64,000 nucleotides of DNA from Glaciimonas sp. CA11.2 (GCF_034314045.1 NZ_JAVIWL010000001.1:3286001-3350000); one strand, 5' to 3'; numbered from the stretch's first letter, positions 30,434 to 39,068 are shown. The notes: a model not told the origin generated them from the sequence alone. Program-made: numbers and translations.

Positions 30434-31162
30434 TCATCGGGTAATCCAGTTGACAACAATAAAAGTCTGTCCTGCTCGTCGGGTGAAGGTATAGGTTGCT
30501 TCGTGGTTTTCGCCGGAGACGAACTTGATTACGGTTCCTTTGTTACCTTCAGCGACGCGCCGGTAAGCGACTTTCCAGGCCTCCGCAGCGCGATCTTCTT
30601 CATAGAAAGCAATGTTTTGTTCAAGGTCGAAGTTGTTTGTCATCGTCGTCATAATTGATTCACCCGCTTTATCCACGGTCCGCACTTCGTTCAAAATTAT
30701 CGTGCCGGAAGGTTTGCGCAAGTGTTTGCCGAGCACCGGCGCTTTGGAATCGATATCGGCTTTCATGCGGGTTGGAAGGTCTGACAAGCTAAGATAGCCT
30801 TCCGTGGTCTTGCGATTGCTGCTGCTAAGATTGGCCTGCTTCAGCCAACCGTCTCGGATACCGATGATTTGGACTTCGTGACCAGCTGGTTTGGTGGTCA
30901 CTTTCCAGCTATCTTTGGCCCACGCAGCTGCGATCAGTACAGATGCTTCGCGCAGATTTTGCGGTCCGTCGATTTGAAAGATCAACATCGGCAATCCGTT
31001 CACCTCGATTTCATCGGCCATTCTGGTCATTCCCCAATCTTTAGGAATTCCCTCAAGAAGTAACTGTTCTCCACCTTTCCATCTGTCAAATGCATGGGCG
31101 CTGGTGGATACCAGAGCGCACAACCAAAAGCACGTTGCGATCAGATTCTTCAATCGGCACAC
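30434..31162 (-). CDS. Exported hypothetical protein in the Tad cluster
   Basis: A 242-residue protein with a Sec signal peptide (LIATCFWLCALVSTSAHAF, cleavage likely after AHA). The mature part has no membrane segment. I recognise no domain; the pattern of short strands (MLIFQIDGPQNLREASVLIAAAW, VIKFVSGENHEATYTFTRRA) suggests a soluble beta-rich periplasmic domain. The frame starts with GTG. It lies between the long TadE copy 2 and the short pilin on the same strand, so it probably belongs to the Tad operon. A role as a RcpB-like or pilotin-like partner is possible but not shown by sequence. Confidence 0.7.
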   Translation of the reverse strand: MCRLKNLIATCFWLCALVSTSAHAFDRWKGGEQLLLEGIPKDWGMTRMADEIEVNGLPMLIFQIDGPQNLREASVLIAAAWAKDSWKVTTKPAGHEVQIIGIRDGWLKQANLSSSNRKTTEGYLSLSDLPTRMKADIDSKAPVLGKHLRKPSGTIILNEVRTVDKAGESIMTTMTNNFDLEQNIAFYEEDRAAEAWKVAYRRVAEGNKGTVIKFVSGENHEATYTFTRRAGQTFIVVNWITR

Positions 31163-31237
31163 TTCACCATGGTGATAGTTGTCGTGGTTGTGACAACGGT
31201 TAACTTTTGCATCGTGGTTGATCCTAACGTTGGTGAA

Positions 31238-32425
31238 CTAGGGTGAGACAAAGCGTAGCGCCGGGTTGTCGAACATGGAAATGGTGCGGGCGCGCAATAT
31301 CCCCGCAGGGCAGAGTTCGTCCTGCGTATATTGCGTTAGGCGGATAGAGCGTGGCACGTTGGAAGTGCAGGCAACACCAACGTAATCGCCTTCAAAAGGT
31401 GGTCCGCCCTTAAATTGGAAAGTTTCTTTGTAATCATCAGTTGGTTTAAAAATTTTGAAAAGATCCGCTGGATTTTTCAGGCTGTCGTAATTGAAACTCA
31501 TTCCTTGCGAGACCAACGAGGAGATCTGCGCGGGATTAATCCCCACCTTATCGACGCGGTAATTGGCGCCAAATCCAGAGGCGCCGCCGATCAGTTGCGA
31601 CAGGTTGGCGTATTGGCCATTATTCAGCACCATTCCCACATAATTGCTTGGCCCCAACGGGTTGAGTTCCTCAAACATACGCTTGCTGCCAACTGCCGGT
31701 GGTGCAGACCAGGAATTGGTCACCATGGTCAAACTACCCAAGCGGGTTGGCGTGGTGGTTCCTGCGCTGGGTGATCCAACTGGCGGCGTCACGCCAAATC
31801 GTTGTTGCATGAATGCGGTAATGAAATCACTGAGTCCAATTGCGCCGGTAACCTGGACTTGCTCGTACGATTGGTCATCCAGTTTAAGTCTGGTCAGCGT
31901 GTTGTGCGTGGGGTCGAATCCCATCGGTCCGCCCGGGACTTTATTGGCGTTTGTGGTGACGGTCAATGCGCTATTGGCAACGGCAGAAAAGGTAGCTGTT
32001 GCAAACGTATTCGAAAAAAAGCGCGCTGCAGTATTCATCCAGTCAGGATGGTCCTGCAGCAAATCGCCGCCACCGTTGGCCTGCGAAAGCCTGGCACCGC
32101 GTGGCGTCAGATAAACATTGCGAAAGACCTTGGGTGCCAGATCTGCATCGTCACTAAATAATGATTGGAAGTCGGCATCGCCATTACTTTTGTATGCCGT
32201 ACGTTCCCAAATCGCAAAGCGGGTGGCCTCGGTATTTAATTGTTTCAATTCGCCAAAACGCCATACCCACTGCAAGGCAAAAACTAACACCATAAATATA
32301 CTGCAAGCCAGAATTGATTCCACCAGCGCTTGCCCGTGCTGGCGGCGTGGTTGCAGCAAGGTTGGATAGGGCACTCTGGTCGGCTTGCTTTGGCGTTTGG
32401 CTGGGCGTTTAGCTGGGTTGCGCAT
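31238..32425 (-). CDS. Long TadE-like pilus assembly protein, copy 2
   Basis: A 395-residue paralogue of the protein at 16089-17237. After a basic leader it has HGQALVESILACSIFMVLVF, with Gly and Glu at +5 as in TadE. It shares with copy 1 the WVWRFGEL, FRNVYLTPRGARLSQ, GPMGFDPTHNTLT, ITAFMQQRFG and IRLTQYTQDELCP blocks; differences cluster in loops and the leader. It starts 4 bases after the TadG-like copy 2 stop, the same arrangement as copy 1, so the pair was duplicated as a unit. Confidence 0.78.
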   Translation of the reverse strand: MRNPAKRPAKRQSKPTRVPYPTLLQPRRQHGQALVESILACSIFMVLVFALQWVWRFGELKQLNTEATRFAIWERTAYKSNGDADFQSLFSDDADLAPKVFRNVYLTPRGARLSQANGGGDLLQDHPDWMNTAARFFSNTFATATFSAVANSALTVTTNANKVPGGPMGFDPTHNTLTRLKLDDQSYEQVQVTGAIGLSDFITAFMQQRFGVTPPVGSPSAGTTTPTRLGSLTMVTNSWSAPPAVGSKRMFEELNPLGPSNYVGMVLNNGQYANLSQLIGGASGFGANYRVDKVGINPAQISSLVSQGMSFNYDSLKNPADLFKIFKPTDDYKETFQFKGGPPFEGDYVGVACTSNVPRSIRLTQYTQDELCPAGILRARTISMFDNPALRFVSP

Positions 32426-32429
32426 AGGG

Positions 32430-34850
32430 CTAGTCGATCAGGAAGAATAGAGATTTTTCCGGATAGTTCAGGCCTTCCAGCCTTGCATTCCAGTATGGCA
32501 GTATCAGATTGGCGTGTGACATAACCTGCATTCGAGAGGTCCAGCGCTCCACTGGTGCCCGGTAGTAAACACGGGCCTTGCCGATCGCTTTCAGATAACT
32601 TTGTTTGGTCTCGGCGTCATAATCCTTCAACGGTGCACGTCCAAGATTAAATTTGCTTTCTGAGCGCAGCGGCAGTTTCTCTGCCGTTTCCTGCAAGGCC
32701 ACCACAAAGGATGGACCAATATCTTTTAGGGCATTGTTTTGGACTTCCTTACTAGCCAAAAATATATTGCTGCTGTCCCCGTTGGCACGGTCTGCGTTTT
32801 GAACACGGTAGTTACCAAGATTCGCGTGACGCATTTCCCAAAAACCGAAACGTTCGGCCGGCAATCCCATATCGGCCGCAATCACGCCACCCAAGCCAGG
32901 TTTTTGGAATAACGTTTCGGTCCCGCGCGAAGTGCGCATCCCCAAAACATCGATTAAATCGCTCAATCCCAGTGCTTTTAGAAGGAATTGAGTAAATGCG
33001 TCTGGCGCGTTGACCGGATCGGTAAAGGACATGTTGGGTAAGGTGAAGCCGTTGCCCAACACGTTTGAAACCGCCGAAGAGACGTTGTTACCCTGACTCG
33101 ACAGGTTCGCAAAATTGGCAGCTTGTTGTGCTAGACCACTAGCAATGCCTACCGCCGGATCTCCGCTGCCTGGGGTTGGCGCGTTCAATGCTGAACCGGA
33201 TGCGGGAAGACCAGCTGGTGCGCCACCCAATACGCCAGTGGTGTTGCCTGCGTTGGCATCTGCTAGGTTGATTAAAGATGACGCCGAGCTGGTGGAGTTA
33301 ATGCTGCTGCCGACTGCCTGAATTATCGGTGCCAAAGTGGCAGTGGCTGCATTGCTAATTACCTCGGTGGCATTCGCAATCTGGGCTTGGCCTTTCATTG
33401 CTCTATCGGCAGAAGACTCGGCAATATTCATCACGCCGCGATCGTAATATTTTTTCGCCACACCGGCATTCAGTGACGCACAGGCACCGCCGAGGCGCGG
33501 TGCGTACACACCGCCGGTTGGGAGCGTGAAATACATGCAGTCGTCAATGGCGACCGCTTCGCCCCAAAAGGATCTTTTCCATGCGTCGTTGCCATTTACC
33601 ACGTCAACAAACTTTTTCAGGTCATCAGGTATTTCTTGATTTTTGTCTAGTCCCTGACGACCAACTTTGGACATCGTCACGGCACCCGCCATCGGGATAT
33701 GAATATTAAACAGATGTGGATTAATTTCCATGATGTCAATATTGCTCCACGCGTAGGTACCGTCCTGCATCTGGATCACACGTGACCCACCCGTGCGTTC
33801 ATACAGACACATGATCGGACTAGCAATGATTCCGACAGTATTCATGAAGGCTTCGATGACGGGGCCGATGACATCAGCAGCGGTGTTGCCAGCGAGCGCA
33901 GGTATGATCTGTTCAAGGCCGTTGGTCGATAACCCGGTTAATATCCCGTTGATGGCACTCAGGTTGCAACCGTCTACCGTCCATAAACCTACTGCATTTG
34001 GAAACAGGCGTCGCCCAGCCATATTGCTGGTGAAGCCAAACATTTCGTCCATCATCAGGGCATGCACCATATTGTGTTTAATACCGGTGCTGTTCGGCAT
34101 GTCGGTTTTCATCACTGTGTCGCCTAAGAACTTGCGCGGCGGTTGATGCAGTTTGATCATGCTGCCGAAGTCAACCATGCTTTTGCCAATCTGATACACG
34201 ATCGTCTGCGGTATATATTCTGCTTGTGGCGCATTGGCGGCCAGCAGATTGCTCTGCATCGAGATCATGGCCGAGGCAGTGGTGGCGAGATGCACTTGTT
34301 GCGATGCAAAAATAGCGTAATTAGTCAGTGAGGTCGTCGCCGTGCCAACGTTAGCCAATACCTGACTGGTAACGCGCACACCATCAACGATTTTGTCCCA
34401 AAAGGTGGAAAACTTACTGACTGCGTTGAGAACGCCAGATAGACCTGTGCCGATATAAGGAATATATTTAACCAGTGCGGCAACCGCTTTCATCACCACT
34501 GAATTGTTTTTCCAGTACTCCTCGGACATAGTCATGTTGGACCACATCGCCGTCATTTGACCGACCGCCTGATAGTTGGCGATCATGGCGCGGTTGGTAT
34601 AAGAGGTGTAGTTGAGGCCCTCAGCGGCGACATTTGCGGTGCTATAGGCAATGGCGTCGGCGGCGTTCGTTAGTTGGCGTTTCTCACTGGTTACTTGCGC
34701 CATGTTATAGACCGCAAATAGTCCGAGACATAATACAGCGGCGAAGAAGATGGCGATTGGTAATACTGCACCACGCTGACGCGCGACGATAGAGCGGGAA
34801 GGGCGATGTTGGTGCACAGCTTTGCTGTTGCGCCATACGGCGCTCGCCAT
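32430..34850 (-). CDS. TadG-like pilus assembly protein, copy 2
   Basis: About 806 residues, collinear with the protein at 17243-19690. The N terminus carries RQRGAVLPIAIFFAAVLCLG and NAADAIAYSTANVAAEGLNY, the TadG signature with one membrane helix. The body repeats copy 1 with scattered substitutions, including SLFFLID at the very end. The start at 34850 was chosen over an upstream TTG because an AAAGAAAGG ribosome site precedes it. It is the second gene after flp, separated from it by a strong hairpin. Confidence 0.82.
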   Translation of the reverse strand: MASAVWRNSKAVHQHRPSRSIVARQRGAVLPIAIFFAAVLCLGLFAVYNMAQVTSEKRQLTNAADAIAYSTANVAAEGLNYTSYTNRAMIANYQAVGQMTAMWSNMTMSEEYWKNNSVVMKAVAALVKYIPYIGTGLSGVLNAVSKFSTFWDKIVDGVRVTSQVLANVGTATTSLTNYAIFASQQVHLATTASAMISMQSNLLAANAPQAEYIPQTIVYQIGKSMVDFGSMIKLHQPPRKFLGDTVMKTDMPNSTGIKHNMVHALMMDEMFGFTSNMAGRRLFPNAVGLWTVDGCNLSAINGILTGLSTNGLEQIIPALAGNTAADVIGPVIEAFMNTVGIIASPIMCLYERTGGSRVIQMQDGTYAWSNIDIMEINPHLFNIHIPMAGAVTMSKVGRQGLDKNQEIPDDLKKFVDVVNGNDAWKRSFWGEAVAIDDCMYFTLPTGGVYAPRLGGACASLNAGVAKKYYDRGVMNIAESSADRAMKGQAQIANATEVISNAATATLAPIIQAVGSSINSTSSASSLINLADANAGNTTGVLGGAPAGLPASGSALNAPTPGSGDPAVGIASGLAQQAANFANLSSQGNNVSSAVSNVLGNGFTLPNMSFTDPVNAPDAFTQFLLKALGLSDLIDVLGMRTSRGTETLFQKPGLGGVIAADMGLPAERFGFWEMRHANLGNYRVQNADRANGDSSNIFLASKEVQNNALKDIGPSFVVALQETAEKLPLRSESKFNLGRAPLKDYDAETKQSYLKAIGKARVYYRAPVERWTSRMQVMSHANLILPYWNARLEGLNYPEKSLFFLID

Positions 34851-35000
34851 CCTTTCTTTAGCGCATGGTGATAAACGTCTCAATTTGCGCCCCGTATTTG
34901 AACAAAGTTTTTATAGATTAATGATTTCGCATGGTCAAACACTTTTGTTGCGTGACTAGTCTGCCCGTCGGTAGTGAGGCAACTCTTTCCCGTAAAATTT

Positions 35001-35032
35001 TCTCGCGTCGCTGTAAAATGTGCGACGCGAGA
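35001..35032 (-). terminator. Strong hairpin between flp and TadG copy 2
   Basis: A perfect 11-bp G/C-rich stem (TCTCGCGTCGC with its complement) with a 10-base loop lies about 50 bases past the flp stop. On the minus strand it is followed by AAATTTT rather than a long T run. It may be a partial terminator or an RNA-stabilising hairpin that lets flp be expressed more than the downstream genes. Confidence 0.6.
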
Positions 35033-35083
35033 GTTGTTGTCTCCAGGATTAGCGACAGATACCGGTAACCGTTTGTGGGGCGA

Positions 35084-35383
35084 TTAACGGTTATCTGTAC
35101 CGTAATCTTTCATAGTGCGTTGTGTAGCAGCCCTCGTGGCGGCCAGCGTCGCTGCGGTACCAGCGGCAGTAATCTCTGTCTGTCCGTTACTGCCAGACAG
35201 TTCTGCAGCCATACCTGCAACCTGATGGCGGATGGTGCTGCCAAAGGCTGCAAAAACACCGATACTTACGACCGCAATCAATGCCACGATGATGATGTAT
35301 TCCGACATTCCTTGTCCACGTTGGCGCAATGCCGTTTTAATATTTTTAATGTGACGGAATTTGGATAGTGAAAGCGTAGCCAT
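35084..35383 (-). CDS. flp: Flp-type major pilin
   Basis: A 99-residue Flp pilin. A leader of about 21 residues ends in ALRQRG, followed by QGMSEYIIIVALIAVVSIGVF: the Flp cleavage site and motif with Glu and Tyr at +5 and +6. The tail is Ala/Thr-rich (TAAGTAATLAATRAATQ) and longer than in many Flp proteins. The start MATLSLSK at 35383 is set by an AGGAG ribosome site; a longer frame lacks one. It is the first gene of the minus-strand Tad cluster and probably the most highly expressed. Confidence 0.93.
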   Translation of the reverse strand: MATLSLSKFRHIKNIKTALRQRGQGMSEYIIIVALIAVVSIGVFAAFGSTIRHQVAGMAAELSGSNGQTEITAAGTAATLAATRAATQRTMKDYGTDNR

Positions 35384-35463
35384 TTGAAATCTCCTAAAGA
35401 CGCGTGGTTGTGGGACGATTCCCCGTTGCAAGCAAAACAGTCACAAAAAAATTTCCGCAGTTA

Positions 35464-35479
35464 TGCAATTACGTAGCCA
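35464..35479 (-). promoter_or_regulatory. Candidate sigma54 promoter of flp
   Basis: On the minus strand, TGGCTACGTAATTGCA matches the sigma54 consensus with GG at -24, GC at -12 and the exact 10-base interval between them; 9 of 12 defined positions agree. It would start transcription roughly 70 bases before the flp ATG. No binding site for an activator was identified. Confidence 0.45.
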
Positions 35480-35510
35480 ACATCAAAAAACGAATGTTAA
35501 CGGTGCTTTT

Positions 35511-35747
35511 TTACAGTAGTACGAGGGCTTCTTTTTGGGATTGCTTTGCGGTGCTCGTTGCCGGATAGTTTCGGCAAATTCTGTCAGGATTCACAACTGC
35601 TGAAGCGCCGGGCGGCATCAATTCAGGAGCATTTTTTACTACTTCATCGACATAATTCGATAGTGCTCTTTGTCTTTTTAGGTATTTTTCAAAATTATAC
35701 GCGGCACTTTTTTTAATTTCCCTAACGCAATTGTTGTGCCATGGCAC
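35511..35747 (-). CDS. Possible small protein upstream of flp
   Basis: A 78-residue open frame with plausible composition (MPWHNNCVREIKKSAAYNFE...) but no clear ribosome site and no recognised family. It has no signal peptide or membrane segment. It lies on the Tad strand, just upstream of the candidate flp promoter, in an otherwise A/T-rich gap. It may be a gene remnant or a chance frame. Confidence 0.25.
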   Translation of the reverse strand: MPWHNNCVREIKKSAAYNFEKYLKRQRALSNYVDEVVKNAPELMPPGASAVVNPDRICRNYPATSTAKQSQKEALVLL

Positions 35748-36197
35748 TAAAAATAATTCTGTTTCAAGATCATTTATCTATGAAATTCACGGATTTTTTT
35801 AACTGAAAAATTAATTTAAATAGTGTGAATTTTAGGGCGGAAAAATAGGCATTTTTTGCTATAAAAATCATTGTATGGCGTTTTTTGCTTTGCGCAAAAG
35901 ATGCGTACGAGCGTTCTTATTTCGTGCATTCTTACATATTTTTGTATCGTTTTTTTAGGTATGCAGCGCTTACTTGAAACGGAAATAGGCAAGTATTACG
36001 GCAATGTGACACCGCAAAATTTGCATGCCAGAAGCGGATTTGGATCATTTTTCTCATATAGAAAAATGGGAGAAGCCCGAGATGAGAATTTTGGTCGTAA
36101 ACTGGTCGCAATAAACAGATTCTTCTTTAGCGCCAGATGCTATCGTTACGCAGAATATTTTTCCTTTTCTATAACCACATTTTTCCGAAAAAATCCT
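35748..36197. other. A/T-rich gap upstream of the hydrolase
   Basis: This stretch of 450 bases is strongly A/T-rich and lies between the flp promoter region and the plus-strand hydrolase. The hydrolase frame stays open for about 109 codons into it (from 35871), but those codons read as non-conserved sequence. No terminator, RNA gene or second operator was seen. Confidence 0.4.
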
Positions 36198-37220
36198 ATG
36201 CCAGATTTGCCCTCTTTTAGGTCGTTCAGTTTTTTACTGATGACCTTTTTTGGTGCGGCGTCATCAATCGTGCAGGCTGCACCAACTTATGGCCCTGAAC
36301 TCGAAGGCTTTTCAATGCCTTATCCTTTGCAGCATTACGGCTTTTCATCACAAGGCGTTAATTTGCAAATGGGTTACCTGGACGTGGCTGCGGTCACTAA
36401 GCCGAATGGCCATACTGTCGTACTAATGCACGGTAAAAATTTTTGCGGCGTAACGTGGGAAGAGACCATAAAATCTCTTAGCGGCGCGGGATATCGGGTT
36501 GTAGCACCAGATCAAATCGGCTTTTGTACATCAACCAAACCGGAACACTATCAATACACATTCCAGCAACTGGCGATCAACACGTATGGGTTGTTGGAAA
36601 AGTTGGAAGTCACGAAGGCGACGATTATCGGCCACTCCACCGGAGGAATGTTAGCTACACGTTATGCTTTGATGTATCCACAGCAGGTCGATCAATTGGT
36701 CCTGGTCAATCCAATTGGATTAGAAGATTGGAAGGCACTTGGCGTACCTTATCGAACGGTGGACCAATGGAACGAGCGCGAACTCAAGATGACATCGGAG
36801 GGTATTCGAAAGTATGAGTTGAATACGTATTATGTTGGACGATGGAAGCCGGAGTATCAGCGCTGGGTAGATATGCTGACGGGATTGAATCAGGGGCCGG
36901 GTAAAAAATTGGTGGCTTGGAACTCGGCTCTGATATATGACATGATTTTCACGCAACCGGTTGTATATGAGTTTAAAAATTTAAAGATGCCGACCCTGTT
37001 GATGATTGGTGACGCCGATACCACCGCGATTGGAAGTGATGTGGCGCCGCCTGAAGTGAAGGCCGTCATCGGTCATTATTCTCACCTCGGCAAGCAAGTT
37101 GCAAAAATGATTCCACAAGCGACGTTGGTTGAATTTCCTGGTTTTGGTCATGCCCCGCAGATGGAAGATCCAGAAAATTTCCATAAAATACTGCTGGAAT
37201 GGCTTGCTAAACAATCGTGA
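36198..37220 (+). CDS. Secreted alpha/beta hydrolase
   Basis: A 340-residue alpha/beta-fold hydrolase. The start MPDLPSFRSFSF at 36198 gives a signal peptide (LLMTFFGAASSIVQAAP). The oxyanion-region HG is in VLMHGKNFCG, the nucleophile elbow is GHSTGGM with Ser147, the acid is in MIGDADTT and the histidine in GFGHAPQMEDP. The fold resembles epoxide hydrolases, haloperoxidases and meta-cleavage hydrolases; the substrate cannot be told. Its periplasmic location is unusual for small-ester hydrolases of central metabolism. It precedes an acetoacetate decarboxylase operon on the same strand, 309 bases away. Confidence 0.85.
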   Translation: MPDLPSFRSFSFLLMTFFGAASSIVQAAPTYGPELEGFSMPYPLQHYGFSSQGVNLQMGYLDVAAVTKPNGHTVVLMHGKNFCGVTWEETIKSLSGAGYRVVAPDQIGFCTSTKPEHYQYTFQQLAINTYGLLEKLEVTKATIIGHSTGGMLATRYALMYPQQVDQLVLVNPIGLEDWKALGVPYRTVDQWNERELKMTSEGIRKYELNTYYVGRWKPEYQRWVDMLTGLNQGPGKKLVAWNSALIYDMIFTQPVVYEFKNLKMPTLLMIGDADTTAIGSDVAPPEVKAVIGHYSHLGKQVAKMIPQATLVEFPGFGHAPQMEDPENFHKILLEWLAKQS

Positions 37221-37362
37221 AGTAGGGGGTCGTGTCAATTTTTTGTTATTACTAGAAAGGTGCTTTCTCGATAAAAAATTGTGTTCAAGGCAACGCAACT
37301 CCCTCGTAATCTAATTTGGTAAGCTTTCTGCAGCCTCGCTGCCGGTAAGGCATAATTCAGAG

Positions 37363-37402
37363 ACACATGTGTTGTGTACATCGCATGTGTTTTATGTGTA
37401 CT
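37363..37402. promoter_or_regulatory. Clustered ACATGTGT-type palindromes upstream of adc
   Basis: A perfect ACACATGTGT palindrome is followed within 30 bases by TGTGTACA, GCATGTGT and ATGTGTAC, all variants of one half-site. The cluster lies about 130-170 bases before the adc start codon in a 309-base gap otherwise without features, so it may be an operator. The regulator is unknown. Confidence 0.3.
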
Positions 37403-37529
37403 CAAGCTTGATTGATGCGCAGCGATTCCTGTTAGTACGTTCATGAGCACGTGAATCATTTTTACCCTATATTTTTTAGATTCAATAAATCGATATTGGC
37501 TGTAGTATTTTTTATCATGAGGAAGCGCT

Positions 37530-38276
37530 ATGACTGAAGAAGATATTCGCCGCAACGCGTTTGCTATGCCGTTTCATAATCCAGCCTTTCCGCCCGGACC
37601 TTATCGTTTTGTTGATCGGGAATTTTTGATCATCACTTACAGAACAGATCCGGAAGCATTAAAAAAGATTATTCCTGCTCCGCTACAATTTGTTGAACCC
37701 ATCGTCAAATTTGAATTTATCAAGATGCCGGATTCAACCGGATTTGGGCATTATTGTGAATCGGGACAGGTTATTCCGGTAATGCTGGATGGTGTTGCTG
37801 GAGGATACGTTCACAGTATGTATTTGAATGACCAGCCGCCAATTGCAGGTGGTCGGGAGTTGTGGGGTTTTCCAAAAAAGATGGGTGAACCACAGCTAAA
37901 AGTGCATAAAGATACGATGGTTGGTACGCTCTCCTATAGTGATACCCAGATAGCCGTTGGAACGATGGGCTATAAGCATTTACCCCTCGACGCAGGCGTG
38001 ATCAAAAAATCGCTGGAAGCACCGACCTTTTTGTTAAAGATTATTCCACATGTTGACGGGACGCCACGAATCTGCGAACTTGTTCAATATAGCCTCACCG
38101 ATGTGACGATCAAAGGTGCGTGGAGCGGTCCTGGTGCCCTTGATTTACGCCCCCATGCATTGGCACCGATAGCTGATCTGCCTGTGCTTGAAGTGATTTC
38201 TGCTGTACATATTATGTCCGATCTGACGTTGCCGCACGGCACTGTTGTTTATGATTATCTCGCCAATTCAAAGTAA
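37530..38276 (+). CDS. adc: Acetoacetate decarboxylase
   Basis: A 248-residue acetoacetate decarboxylase, the usual length. The Schiff-base lysine lies in [10 protein letters not shown] at Lys116, with the second Lys117 that lowers its pKa, matching the Lys115/Lys116 pair of the clostridial enzyme. The [19 protein letters not shown] start and the VPVMLDG-like segment ([18 protein letters not shown]) also fit. The reaction is acetoacetate to acetone and CO2. A GAGGAAG ribosome site precedes the ATG. The 3-hydroxybutyrate dehydrogenase gene follows 9 bases after the stop, so both act on acetoacetate, probably in ketone-body or polyhydroxybutyrate metabolism. Confidence 0.93.
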   Translation: MTEEDIRRNAFAMPFHNPAFPPGPYRFVDREFLIITYRTDPEALKKIIPAPLQFVEPIVKFEFIKMPDSTGFGHYCESGQVIPVMLDGVAGGYVHSMYLNDQPPIAGGRELWGFPKKMGEPQLKVHKDTMVGTLSYSDTQIAVGTMGYKHLPLDAGVIKKSLEAPTFLLKIIPHVDGTPRICELVQYSLTDVTIKGAWSGPGALDLRPHALAPIADLPVLEVISAVHIMSDLTLPHGTVVYDYLANSK

Positions 38277-38285
38277 AGGAATGCT

Positions 38286-39068
38286 ATGTCATTAAAAGAT
38301 AAAGTTGCACTAATTACGGGTTCAGCCAGCGGTATCGGTAAAGAAATCGCCATTGAATACGCACGTGCCGGTGCTAAAGTTGTGATCGCCGATTTGGCCC
38401 TCGACGCTGCTACCGCTACCGCTGACGAAATCAATAAGTCCGGTGGTACTGCAATGGCAGTCGCGATGAACGTCACGGATGAAGCGCAGGTTGATAAGGG
38501 AATCGCAGATACGGTTGCCGCTTTTGGCAGTATTGACGTGCTGATCAGCAATGCGGGAATTCAGATTATCGCGCCTATCGTTGACTCGACGTTGGATAAC
38601 TGGAAAAAAATGTTGGCGATTCACCTCGATGGCGCTTTTTTGACCACGCGCGCGGCTATGCGAGAAATGATCAAGGCGGGAACGGGCGGTTCGATCATTT
38701 ATATGGGATCGGTGCATTCGCATGAAGCCTCGCCCCTGAAAGCACCGTATGTTACCGCTAAGCATGGTTTGATCGGTCTGGCAAAAGTAGTCGCCAAGGA
38801 AGGTGCAAAGAACAAGATTCGCGCGAACGTCATTTGCCCCGGTTTTGTGCGTACACCGCTGGTTGAAAGGCAGATTCCAGAGCAAGCCAAGGAATTGGGA
38901 ATCACTGAAGATCAGGTTATCAAAAACGTGATGTTGAAAGATACCGTGGACGGTGAATTCACGACGGTACATGATGTCGCGCAAACAGCCATATTTCTTG
39001 GGGGATTCGAATCTAATGCATTGACTGGCCAGTCGATCGTGGTGAGTCATGGTTGGTTTATGCAATGA
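38286..39068 (+). CDS. bdhA: 3-hydroxybutyrate dehydrogenase (SDR family)
   Basis: A 260-residue short-chain dehydrogenase that closely follows the D-3-hydroxybutyrate dehydrogenase pattern. Features are [20 protein letters not shown] at the NAD site, SNAGIQ, the catalytic Ser/Tyr/Lys (Tyr in [21 protein letters not shown]), [15 protein letters not shown] and the end [11 protein letters not shown]. It interconverts 3-hydroxybutyrate and acetoacetate. It lies in an operon with adc, with an AAAGGA ribosome site in the 9-base gap. Confidence 0.92.
   Translation: MSLKDKVALITGSASGIGKEIAIEYARAGAKVVIADLALDAATATADEINKSGGTAMAVAMNVTDEAQVDKGIADTVAAFGSIDVLISNAGIQIIAPIVDSTLDNWKKMLAIHLDGAFLTTRAAMREMIKAGTGGSIIYMGSVHSHEASPLKAPYVTAKHGLIGLAKVVAKEGAKNKIRANVICPGFVRTPLVERQIPEQAKELGITEDQVIKNVMLKDTVDGEFTTVHDVAQTAIFLGGFESNALTGQSIVVSHGWFMQ

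Noticed and set aside
35871..36197. N-terminal extension of the hydrolase frame by about 109 codons
   Set aside because: The upstream part is A/T-rich and unlike the family, and starting at 36198 gives a proper signal peptide.
38322..39065. 247-codon minus-strand frame antisense to bdhA
   Set aside because: bdhA carries all SDR motifs; the reverse frame is His/Arg-rich with no family features.
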